Source of the DNA: Planctomycetota bacterium
Lineage (GTDB): Bacteria > Planctomycetota > B15-G4
Assembly (NCBI GenBank): GCA_003644265.1
Contig: QNBX01000031.1
Coordinates: 1-33,673 of the forward strand
Direction: 5' to 3'
DNA: 33,673 nt
Shown here: positions 8,233 through 15,446 of the stretch, piece after piece
Position numbering within the stretch: the stretch's first letter is position 1
Layout: each line of letters begins with the position of its first letter
Program-made: the position numbers and the translations under genes
Notes under the pieces: model-generated
Database searches by the model: none
Seen by the model: the letters and a program-made list of their open reading frames with translations, nothing else
Told to the model about the DNA's origin: nothing

Positions 8233-9075
8233 ATGGATGCCATGACGCTCGAGGCGCTCAAGCTGGGCGGCCTGCCCTTGGCGTTGGGTGCTGGGGGCTG
8301 GCTGGTCGCGCGGGGCTTGCGTGTCGAGCGGCGTGCGTTCGTGTTGGGTGTCACGCTGGCCCTGGCCGCCGTGGCGGTGCAGGTCGCGGTGGCGGGTTGG
8401 CCGCACGTCCCTGCGCGCCAGGCCCTCGAGCTGGTCCCGCCGCTGGTGCTGGGCGGCGTGCTGCTCACGCTGAGCCGTCGACCGGCGATGAACATCATGC
8501 TGGGTGTGCTGCTGGCCGCGGCCTGCGCGTGGTTCCTGATCGGGCGAGTGCCCGGCTTGGGTTCCGACGTGCTCGCGCTGTGGCTGAGCGGTACGTGCGC
8601 GGGGCTGATGCTGCTCTGGTGGCCGCTGCTGGCAGGCGCCACGCGGGCCAGCGCAGGCACCGGCGTGCTGGCCGTGGTGGCTGGCGGCGCGGCCGGCGCC
8701 GGGTTCCTCTCGCACAGCGCCAAGCTGGCCGAGATCGCGGGCGGCCTGGCGCTGTGTCTGGCGCTCGTGGCGGTGTTGAATCTGCTGCGCCCTTGCAAGC
8801 ACGCGGCCCGGGGCGCCAGCCTGGTGGGGGGCGTCGCGCTGGGTGCGCTGCTGGTGTACGACCAGCATTTCGTCGAGCTGCCGCCGCAGGAGCTCGCGCT
8901 GCTGCTGTGCGGCTGGGCCACGCTGCACCTGGGCCGCGCGGCGTTCGCCCGGGCCTGGAGCGAGCGTCGCGCCATGCTCTGTCACACGCTGCTGGCGGCG
9001 CTCCCGGTGGCGCTCGCGCTGCTCATGGGGTGGTCGCGCTACCAAGCGGAGCTCCAGAGCAACCCGTACTCCTGA
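8233..9075 (+). CDS. Hypothetical multi-spanning membrane protein
   Basis: I do not recognise this 280-residue protein. It is almost entirely hydrophobic, with about eight or nine membrane helices, for example FVLGVTLALAAVAVQVAVAG, MNIMLGVLLAAACAWFLIG and LLAALPVALALLMGW. Soluble loops are short, with Arg-rich segments such as ARGLRVERR and RPCKHAARG. There is no signal peptide and no catalytic motif. The start at 8233 is preferred over 8128 because a GGAG lies about nine bases upstream and the extra 35 residues would be Arg/Ala-rich filler. It follows the YceI gene by 110 bases in the same direction and may be co-transcribed. It converges on the gene ending at 9138. Confidence 0.65.
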   Translation: MDAMTLEALKLGGLPLALGAGGWLVARGLRVERRAFVLGVTLALAAVAVQVAVAGWPHVPARQALELVPPLVLGGVLLTLSRRPAMNIMLGVLLAAACAWFLIGRVPGLGSDVLALWLSGTCAGLMLLWWPLLAGATRASAGTGVLAVVAGGAAGAGFLSHSAKLAEIAGGLALCLALVAVLNLLRPCKHAARGASLVGGVALGALLVYDQHFVELPPQELALLLCGWATLHLGRAAFARAWSERRAMLCHTLLAALPVALALLMGWSRYQAELQSNPYS

Positions 9076-9137
9076 GCCACCGGTGCGCGCGTCGTTGGAT
9101 TGGGCGCGACGCCGATTCGTCAGCCTGTCGGCGCGGC

Positions 9138-10202
9138 TCAGCCCCCGGCGTCGTCGTCTGCGGGCGGGCTCGGCGTACGGGGCGTCAGCGCGAGCGCTGG
9201 CAGCTCGAGTTCCTGACCTGCAGCGAGCGTGACGTGGACCGTCGCTGCGAGCGTGGCGTCCTCCGCGGTCAGGGCGCTGACCCCCAGCCTACGCGCGGGC
9301 ACGCCGCTCAAGGAGAAGCGCCCCTCGGCGTCGCTGCGTGTGAAGAAGCCGTGCCCCAGCACCAACAGGCGCGCGCCCGGCTCCTGCCCCGCGTGCACGC
9401 TGCAGCTCAGCTCCAGCAGGCCCTGCGCGCGGCGGAACATCACCTTGGTGGTCGACTCCTGCAGGACCGGACGGTTGAGCACGAAGCCCTGCTCCGGTCC
9501 AGCCAGCACGGCGGTGTGCAACTCGCCGTCGGCCGAGCGCAGCTCCAGCGGCTGCCAGGCCGAGATGAGCGCCAGGCTGGGTGAGAAGCCGCCGCCGTCG
9601 ATGCGCATGCGCAGGGGCTGCTCCGGCGCGGGCAGCTTCAAGCCCTCCAGCCCATGCGAGACGTAGACCCAGGCGCCGGCCAGCGGGCTGCCGGCGAGGT
9701 CGCGCACCACGCCGCTGAGCCCACCTGTCTCGAGCGGCGCGTGGCGAGGCCGCGCGGGCGGCGTGGTGGGGTCGTGCAGCCCGGCGCCGGAGCCGGGCCG
9801 AGGGAGTTGCTGCCCCAGGTCCGCGACGCTGGGCGGACCGCGCACCGCCCAGATCGTGTTGGCCACCAGAAACGTCAGCGCGAACTTGGCGAACGTCAGG
9901 CGCAGGCACTCCAGCGCAAAGCTCGAACGTGTCAGCTTGGCCTCGCGCAGCAGCAGCGCAGCCACCAGCAGCGGGATGGGCACGTAGCTCCACCACACGT
10001 TCTCGGTCCAGGCCACTACGTCGGCCGATTCCCAGATGGGATTGAGCGTGGCGAACAGCAGCAGCGTGAGGCTCAGCGCCGCCAGGAACGCGCCCGTGGA
10101 CAGGCGCGGCGGGGGCTCGCCCGCTGCCGGCGCCTGCCCGCTCGGCTGCTCGGCTCGCGCATGCTGGCTGGGGCGCGGCGGCGAGGTTCCGTCAGTCGGC
10201 AT
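9138..10202 (-). CDS. Membrane protein with C-terminal cupredoxin-like / carboxypeptidase-regulatory-like domain
   Basis: This 354-residue protein begins with a disordered Pro/Ala-rich 33 residues, then has three membrane helices (about 35-57, 70-86, 103-121), a Pro/Gly linker and an extracytoplasmic beta domain (about 160-354). The beta domain follows the pattern of plastocyanin-like or carboxypeptidase-regulatory-like domains: SGVVRDLAGSPLAGAWVYV, then LHTAV, LSCSVH, LVLGHGFFTRSDAEGRFSLSGVPA. His229, Cys267 and His270 fall where type-1 copper ligands lie in such domains, but the fourth ligand, usually Met shortly after the second His, is not evident. The gene starts 11 bases inside the end of the adenine deaminase gene, so it is probably co-translated. 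No function is assigned with confidence. Confidence 0.65.
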   Translation of the reverse strand: MPTDGTSPPRPSQHARAEQPSGQAPAAGEPPPRLSTGAFLAALSLTLLLFATLNPIWESADVVAWTENVWWSYVPIPLLVAALLLREAKLTRSSFALECLRLTFAKFALTFLVANTIWAVRGPPSVADLGQQLPRPGSGAGLHDPTTPPARPRHAPLETGGLSGVVRDLAGSPLAGAWVYVSHGLEGLKLPAPEQPLRMRIDGGGFSPSLALISAWQPLELRSADGELHTAVLAGPEQGFVLNRPVLQESTTKVMFRRAQGLLELSCSVHAGQEPGARLLVLGHGFFTRSDAEGRFSLSGVPARRLGVSALTAEDATLAATVHVTLAAGQELELPALALTPRTPSPPADDDAGG

Positions 10203-11202
10203 GCTGTGCGACGTAGTCGTCCAGCTCGGCCATCAGCGCGCGCTGCTTGTCCTGCTCGAGGAAGCTGGCGCTGATGGAGTTGCGTGCCAGCCGCACGATG
10301 TGCTCGCGGTTCAGCCCCAGGTGGCGCTGGGCCTCCAGCATGTTGTCGGCCGCGTAGCCGCCAAAGTAGGAGGGGTCGTCGGAGTTGACGGTGGCGCACA
10401 GGCCGGCCTCGAGCATCTCCGCCAGCGTGTGGTCGGCCATGGTGTCGAACACGCGCAGCTTGACGTTGCTGAGCGGGCAGACCGTGAGCGGCGTCTGCGC
10501 GTCGGCCAGGCGCTTGACCAGCTCGAGGTCCTCGAGGCAGCGGACGCCGTGGTCCACGCGCCTGACCTGCAGCAGGTCGAGGGCCTCGGTGATGTAGGCC
10601 GCGGGGCCCTCCTCGCCGGCGTGGGCCACGCTGGGCAGGCCCAGCTCGCGGGCGCGATCGAAGACCGCCTGGAACTTGCTGGGCGGGTGGCCCAGCTCGC
10701 TGCTGTCGAGGCCCACCGCCGCCAGACGCGAGAGGTGTGGTCGTGCCTGCTCCAGCGTGGCCAGGGCGGACTCCGCGGGCAGGTGCCGCAGGAAGCACAG
10801 GATCATCATGGACGTCACGCCGTCGCGCTTGCGGCCCTCGTCGAGCCCCGCTTCGATCCCGTCCAGCACCGCCTCCAGCGGTACGCCGCGCTCGGTGTGC
10901 GCCTGGGGGTCGAAGAACAGCTCGACGTGGCGCACGCCCTGGGCCGCGGTGCGCCGCATGTACTCGAGCGTCAGCTCGTAGAAATCCTCGGCCGAGCGCA
11001 GCACCTGCATGCCCTGGTAGTACAGGTCGAGGAAGGACTGCAGATCGTGGAAGGAGTACGCGGCGCGCACGGACTCGACGTCCTGCCAGGGCAGCGGGAC
11101 GTGGTGCTTGGCTGCCAGGGACAGCAGCAGCTCGGGCTCAAGGGTGCCCTCGATGTGTACGTGCAGCTCGGCCTTGGGCAGGCCTCGAATGAAGGCTTCC
11201 AT
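10192..11202 (-). CDS. Adenosine deaminase family protein, adenine-deaminase (ADE) type
   Basis: This 336-residue cytoplasmic zinc amidohydrolase of purine salvage is predicted to convert adenine to hypoxanthine and ammonia. Metal and catalytic residues are in place: His14 and His16 in ELHVHIEGTL, His194 and Glu197 in HAGEEGP, His218 in VDHGVRCLED, and Asp275-Asp276 in VNSDDPSYFGGY. The strings HAGEEGP, CPLSNVKLRVFD and DDPSYFGGY are characteristic of the adenine-specific branch, rather than the adenosine branch that has HAGE followed by different residues. Length is normal for that branch. Adenosine deaminase activity cannot be excluded. It overlaps the following membrane-protein gene by 11 bases. 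Confidence 0.88.
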   Translation of the reverse strand: MEAFIRGLPKAELHVHIEGTLEPELLLSLAAKHHVPLPWQDVESVRAAYSFHDLQSFLDLYYQGMQVLRSAEDFYELTLEYMRRTAAQGVRHVELFFDPQAHTERGVPLEAVLDGIEAGLDEGRKRDGVTSMMILCFLRHLPAESALATLEQARPHLSRLAAVGLDSSELGHPPSKFQAVFDRARELGLPSVAHAGEEGPAAYITEALDLLQVRRVDHGVRCLEDLELVKRLADAQTPLTVCPLSNVKLRVFDTMADHTLAEMLEAGLCATVNSDDPSYFGGYAADNMLEAQRHLGLNREHIVRLARNSISASFLEQDKQRALMAELDDYVAQHAD

Positions 11203-11324
11203 CGGCTGAGCCTAGCACCCCGGGGCGCCAGGCGCTGTTGCCGGATGCGTGAGCAATGACGTTCCGATGCGCCGCGCTGCGTCCCGATGTGTCGTGCGTC
11301 GCCCGGCCGGTACACTCACGCCCC
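11203..11324. promoter_or_regulatory. Divergent intergenic promoter region (inferred)
   Basis: These 122 bases separate the outward-facing starts of the adenine deaminase and sulfatase-fold genes, so promoters for both must lie here or overlap the coding starts. I see no strong -35/-10 box, inverted-repeat operator or riboswitch-like structure. The call rests on gene arrangement only. Confidence 0.35.
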
Positions 11325-13670
11325 ATGTCGCGCCGCCTGCTCCCTGTCTTTGTCGCCGCTTTGCTGCTGGGCTGGTTCGCTCCGGCCTGCGGGCCCACCG
11401 AAGAGCGACGCGTCGGTCCGGGATTGGGTCAGCGCGTGAGTGTGGCGCTGGCGCCCGCGTCCGAGCCGGCGCCGGAGGCCCGCCTGCTGCGCCGCTTCGC
11501 GCCGCCCGATGAACCCGCTGCGTGGAGCGTCGAGGCGCCCATGTCCGACCTGCGCCCGCCGGACTGGCTGCCCCCCGGCACAGCTTCCATGCTGCTGGCC
11601 GGTGCCGCCCGGCGCGAGGTCGCGGTGCGCGTGCGCTGCCGCGGCGAGTTCGACGCCACCACGTTCCAGCGCGTGGACGTGCTGGCCTCCCTCTCCGGGC
11701 GCGGCGGCCTGGGCATGCACCTGGAGCTGTGGAAGGCCGGCAGCTTGGTCGCCGCCAGCGAGCCGCAGCGCCTCAACCGTTTGGGCGTGCTGGACGTGTT
11801 CTCCTTCAAGGTGCCGCGCGCCGCCGCGCAGGTCGGGCTGGTCGACGAGCTCGCGTTCGTGATCACGGGCGGGCGCCGGCAGCTCGCCCTGGGGGAGGTC
11901 AGGCTGATGGCCACGCCGGCCGGCAGCGACCTGCCGCGGCCCGAGTCGGGGCCTGGGCTGGTGCGTGCGCTGGAACAGGCGCGCCCGGCCTACGGACTGC
12001 TGGAGGGGCGCCCGCTCACGGCCAGCTTCGACGTGCCCGAAGGCGCCCGGCTGCTGCTCAGCTGCGCGCGTCCGCGCGAGCTGGCGGGACCGGAGCGAGG
12101 CTCGTCGTTCGCGGTTGAACTGTCGGGGGCTGTGCAGCGGCGCGTCGTGCTGGACGCCGGCGCAGCTCGGGACGATGGCGCCATTCCCTGGAACACGCAC
12201 GAGCTGGATCTGTCTGCGGCCGCCGGCGGCCGGGTCACGCTGCGCGTGTCGCTGGCGTCGCGTGAGGGCGTGCCCAGCGCGCCCCTGGCAATGGCCCTGC
12301 CCGAGCTGGTGCAGCGCGGCGCGTCGCCAGCCACGGTGTTGCTCATCACCAGCGACACGCACCGCGCCGACCACCTCGGCGCCCAGCCCGGGAACGTGGG
12401 CCTCAACACGCCGGTGGTCGACGCCCTGGCCGCGCGCGGCGTGCTCTTCAGCGACTGCTATGCGCCGGTCAACAACACCAACCCGTCGCACGTGGCGCTC
12501 ATGACGGGCACGCACCCGCGCGACACCGGCGTGATGGACAACTACCACCCGCTGTCCGAGGTGCCGCGGACCCTGGCCGAGTGCTTCTCGGACGCGGGCT
12601 ACAGCACCTGGGCCGTGCTCTCCACCAAGCACCTGGGGCCGGCCGGCAGCGGACTGGGGCAGGGCTTCGATCGCGTCTCGTGGCCCCGGGTCGCGGCGCA
12701 GCGCGATGGCGTGGACAGCATCGACGAGCTGCTGTCGTGGTTGCCCGACGCCGACGGTCGCCCGCTGTTCGTGTGGCTGCACCTGTTTGATGCGCACACG
12801 CCGTACGACCCGCCGGACGCGTTCGCAGAGCGGGTGTGGGATTCGACCCGCGACCCCTTTGACCCGGCGTTGCCGGCGCCCGACACGCCCTCGGCGGCGC
12901 TGCCCCCCGAGTACAAGCAGCTGCGCGACCTGAGCTTTGGCCCGGCCATGTATCGCGCCGAACTGGAGAGTCAGGATGACGCGCTGCGGCGGGTGCTCGA
13001 GCATCCTCGCCTGGCCCGGGCGCTGACGGCCTTTGTGGCCGACCACGGCGAGTCGCTGGGCGAGCACGGGATGTGGTTCGACCACATGGGCGCTTATCCC
13101 AGCACGTTGCACATCCCTCTGGTGCTGGCGGGGCCGGGCGTGCCCGCGGGTCGGGTCGTCGATCGCCCCGTGACTCACCTCGACCTGGGCCACAGCCTGC
13201 TGCGCCTGGCGGGGGTCTCCGGCCAGGGGCTGCCGGGCACGGATCTGCTGGCCCAGGCCGACTCGCCCGCACCCGCCGCGCCGCGTTTCACGCTCGAGGC
13301 CGGGCCGCTCTCCGCGGCGGTGACGTACCAGGGGCTGCACTTGGTGCTCAATCTGGCACCGCGCTCGGCCCTGGCCCACGGCAAGCCCCGGGCCCTGCAC
13401 CAGGTGGAGTTGTACGATCTGGGCAGCGACCCCGAGGCCGAGCACGATCTGGCCGCCGAGCGCCCCGAGCAGGCCGCAGCGCTGCGAACCCGGCTGATCG
13501 ACTGGCTGGGCGCCGCTCGCCAGAACGACTGGCTGGCCTCCGCAGCGGCCGATGCCGACATGGCCTCTGCCCTGGCACAGCTGGGCTACGTGGCCGGATC
13601 CGGTGGGGGCCAGGGCCAGTCGCTGTTCGTGTCCGACGAGTGCGAGGCCTGCGAGCCGTACCAGCGCTGA
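11325..13670 (+). CDS. Sulfatase-fold (alkaline phosphatase superfamily) lipoprotein with Thr at the nucleophile site
   Basis: The product is 781 residues. A lipoprotein signal with Cys22 (FAPACGPT) precedes a roughly 300-residue beta-rich N-terminal region that I do not recognise. The sulfatase-fold domain runs from about 336 to 735. Metal-site motifs are visible: ITSDTHRADHLG (Asp344, Asp349), DAHTPYDPP (489-497) and DHGESLGEHG (572-581). The nucleophile region reads TNPSHVALMTG (385-395). Formylglycine sulfatases have Cys or Ser at the first position and Arg at the fifth; here these are Thr385 and His389. That matches the Thr-type branch, including phosphotransferases such as LtaS, so sulfate-ester cleavage is doubtful. 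The last 20 residues contain two Cys (DECEACEPYQR). The start at 11325 puts the signal at the N-terminus; 11256 is an in-frame alternative. Confidence 0.82.
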   Translation: MSRRLLPVFVAALLLGWFAPACGPTEERRVGPGLGQRVSVALAPASEPAPEARLLRRFAPPDEPAAWSVEAPMSDLRPPDWLPPGTASMLLAGAARREVAVRVRCRGEFDATTFQRVDVLASLSGRGGLGMHLELWKAGSLVAASEPQRLNRLGVLDVFSFKVPRAAAQVGLVDELAFVITGGRRQLALGEVRLMATPAGSDLPRPESGPGLVRALEQARPAYGLLEGRPLTASFDVPEGARLLLSCARPRELAGPERGSSFAVELSGAVQRRVVLDAGAARDDGAIPWNTHELDLSAAAGGRVTLRVSLASREGVPSAPLAMALPELVQRGASPATVLLITSDTHRADHLGAQPGNVGLNTPVVDALAARGVLFSDCYAPVNNTNPSHVALMTGTHPRDTGVMDNYHPLSEVPRTLAECFSDAGYSTWAVLSTKHLGPAGSGLGQGFDRVSWPRVAAQRDGVDSIDELLSWLPDADGRPLFVWLHLFDAHTPYDPPDAFAERVWDSTRDPFDPALPAPDTPSAALPPEYKQLRDLSFGPAMYRAELESQDDALRRVLEHPRLARALTAFVADHGESLGEHGMWFDHMGAYPSTLHIPLVLAGPGVPAGRVVDRPVTHLDLGHSLLRLAGVSGQGLPGTDLLAQADSPAPAAPRFTLEAGPLSAAVTYQGLHLVLNLAPRSALAHGKPRALHQVELYDLGSDPEAEHDLAAERPEQAAALRTRLIDWLGAARQNDWLASAAADADMASALAQLGYVAGSGGGQGQSLFVSDECEACEPYQR

Positions 13671-13707
13671 GCATCGATCTGCGCGGCGGCGCGGCGCGGG
13701 CGCTACC

Positions 13708-14340
13708 ATGGTCCGCATGGACTCTGCTGCCCAGCTTCCCAGCCTCCTGCGTCTGTACGACGACCCCTCGCCCACGGTCCGCGCCGCGGTGCTGGCTGAG
13801 CTGACGCGCTGGGGAGACGGGCTTCAGGCGGCGCTGCGCGCGTTGGACCCCGCGCCCGACGAGCAGACCCTGGCTGCGGTGTTGGCGGCCGTGGCGCGTC
13901 AGCACGCGCTGGTCACCGGGACGCAGGGCGAGGCAACGCAGGGCGTCCACGCGGGCGCGCAGGCTGCTGAGCAGAGCGCGCGAGCGCTTGACCAGGGCGC
14001 CCGGACGCCTGGCCAACGCGCGCGTCCGCACTTTGCGTTGGGTCAGCTCGTGCAGCACCGGCGCTACGGCTATCGCGGCGTGGTGGTGGCTCGCGATCTG
14101 CGCTGCCTGGCCCCCGACGCCTGGTACCAGGCCAACCGCAGCCAGCCCGAGCGCGCACAACCCTGGTACCACGTGCTGGTGCACGGCTCGGCCAGCGTGA
14201 CCTACGCGGCCCAGTCGAGCCTGACGCAGGACGACTCGGACGACGATGTCGAACACCCCTGGGTCGAGGTCTTCTTCGACGGTCGCACGGGCCGCCGCTA
14301 CCTGCGCAACAAGCAGCCCTGGCCGCACACCAAGGGCTGA
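13708..14340 (+). CDS. HEAT-like repeat protein with C-terminal YccV/HspQ domain
   Basis: This 210-residue protein has two parts. Residues about 8-70 (LPSLLRLYDDPSPTVRAAVL, then ELTRWGDGLQAALRAL) resemble the HEAT-like N-terminus found on SirB1/transglutaminase-like proteins. After an Ala/Gln-rich linker (about 72-107), residues 108-205 form a clear YccV/HspQ domain: FALGQLVQHRRYGYRGVVV (109-127), a Trp-Tyr in DAWYQANRS, QPWYHVLVHG (151-160), TYAAQSSL and HPWVEVFFDG. HspQ in enterobacteria binds hemimethylated oriC DNA and is a specificity factor for Lon protease; free-standing HspQ is about 105 residues. The central transglutaminase-like domain seen in some relatives is absent. ATG 13717 is an alternative start, and neither has a clear ribosome site. 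Confidence 0.8.
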   Translation: MVRMDSAAQLPSLLRLYDDPSPTVRAAVLAELTRWGDGLQAALRALDPAPDEQTLAAVLAAVARQHALVTGTQGEATQGVHAGAQAAEQSARALDQGARTPGQRARPHFALGQLVQHRRYGYRGVVVARDLRCLAPDAWYQANRSQPERAQPWYHVLVHGSASVTYAAQSSLTQDDSDDDVEHPWVEVFFDGRTGRRYLRNKQPWPHTKG

Positions 14341-14668
14341 TCGCCCGGGGGAGGCGCCGCTGGACAGCTGTTCGAGTGTGCCCGCGGAGTGACCCAGGAA
14401 CGGGCGTTCTGATGTGTCCCCCGCGAGCGCGAGATGTCGCCAGCCGCGCTTGCGGTTCGCGCTGGCCCGCTTGTGAGGCAACCAGAATGCCGTTCCTCAG
14501 GGAAAGTCCTTGCCCTCTGCGGAGGGAACTGCATGCTGCTGCGCTTCAACTGCGACTTGATCCCGGCATGCGCTGAGTGCCCGAGGGTCGTCCAGTGCCC
14601 ATCCGGGCTTGCCGAAGGCTGCCGCGACGCGTGGAGCTCAGACCTGGCAAGCGCACGAGGTCTTGCTG
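14341..14668. other. Non-coding left edge of a decayed island
   Basis: No gene is recognised in these 328 bases. Open frames are short and lack domain-like patterns. The base composition appears more mixed than in flanking genes, with A/T-containing stretches. It sits between the YccV gene and the Kelch/transposase relics and may be the degraded edge of inserted DNA. No terminal inverted repeat or target duplication was seen. Confidence 0.4.
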
Positions 14669-14955
14669 ATGAAGCTCATGACGTTCGCCGTAGCTGCCTC
14701 CGCCCGCCCGCCGATCCCCGCTCGGATCGCCGCGATGGCGCTGGTGCTTGCCATCTTCTGGTCGGCCCCGAGCGCCGTCGCCCAGCTCGCAGGTGTGCAG
14801 GCCCCCGCCTGCGTCAGCGACTGGAATGAGGCCACAGCGTTGGGCCCAGGCATGCGCACGACGCCTCTTGCGTACGACCAGGGGCGTGACCGGGTCGTGC
14901 TCTTCGGCTGCCTCTCGACCGGTGTGGATTCGGCTCCTTCATGAACGACACCTGG
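14669..14955 (+). pseudogene. Truncated N-terminus of a secreted Kelch-type protein
   Basis: From ATG 14669 the frame encodes a signal peptide (core IAAMALVLAIFWSAPSAVAQ), then a Kelch-like segment: DWNEATALGPG, TTPLAYDQGRDRVVLFG, LSTG. This frame stops at 14942-14944. Restoring one G near 14926 joins it to the next frame and reads TGVGFGSFMNDTW, which completes a Kelch repeat ending in NDTW. The gene thus carries a one-base deletion (or there is a base-call error) and its remaining repeats are gone, replaced directly by transposase sequence from about 14956. Kelch-type repeats build beta-propellers in exported proteins. Only one repeat is left, so the family call is moderate. Confidence 0.45.
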
Positions 14956-15348
14956 GGTGGGGGCGGCAGCCAGGAGAAGATCTTCGGCGAGGCCAAGCAG
15001 CATGCGGCTGTCGATGTCTTGGCCACGAGCAGGAAGACAGGCAACCAGATCTTCACCCTGGCGGGCATGCTGGCTCACAATCTCGCTCGCGAGTTGCAGA
15101 TGGTCGGCCAGCGTCCGGCAGCCATGGCGCAACCGAAACGCCCCGCGATGCGGCGCTTCCGCGATCTCGGAACCATCCGACAGCAGCTGTTGCAGAGGGC
15201 TGGCACGCTGACGCGACCGCAGGGCGAACTCACCCTGACGATCGGCGCTCAGCGCAGGGTCCAGGACGACACGATCGAACTGCTCAAGCGACTCGACAGC
15301 GCTGCGTCATCGCACACGACAAGTCAGCCGTGCGCACGACCCGGCTGA
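14956..15348 (+). pseudogene. C-terminal remnant of a DDE transposase (IS1380/IS4-like)
   Basis: This frame, open from ATG 14941, encodes a segment typical of the end of DDE transposases: GSQEKIFGEAK, carrying the probable third catalytic residue (Glu), NQIFTLAGMLAHNLARELQM, LGTIRQQLLQRAG and LTRPQGELTLTIG. The N-terminal two thirds, with the two catalytic Asp residues, are missing, so it cannot be active. It abuts the Kelch fragment at codon precision, which suggests insertion followed by deletion. I am fairly sure it is a transposase relic. The IS1380-like assignment is by remembered resemblance and less sure. Confidence 0.62.
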
Positions 15349-15433
15349 TCAACGGCGAAGTATGCAACGTTGAGGATAACAACAGAATTGTCTATTCGCG
15401 GCCGCTTCGTGCCGCGTGTGTTGGCTCCCCCAC

Positions 15434-15440
15434 AAAGGAA
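15434..15440 (+). promoter_or_regulatory. Ribosome binding site AAAGGAA
   Basis: AAAGGAA lies six bases upstream of ATG 15447 and fixes the start of the 809-residue protein. It is one of the clearest ribosome sites in the window. The preceding stretch 15361-15396 is unusually A/T-rich for this DNA and could hold the promoter, but no -35/-10 pair with good spacing was found. Confidence 0.6.
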
Positions 15441-15446
15441 TGAGTA

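Noticed and set aside
11316..13775. 819-codon open frame on the minus strand
   Set aside because: It is antisense to the sulfatase-fold gene, rich in Arg/Gln/Gly/His with no motif, whereas the plus frame has a lipoprotein signal and conserved metal motifs.
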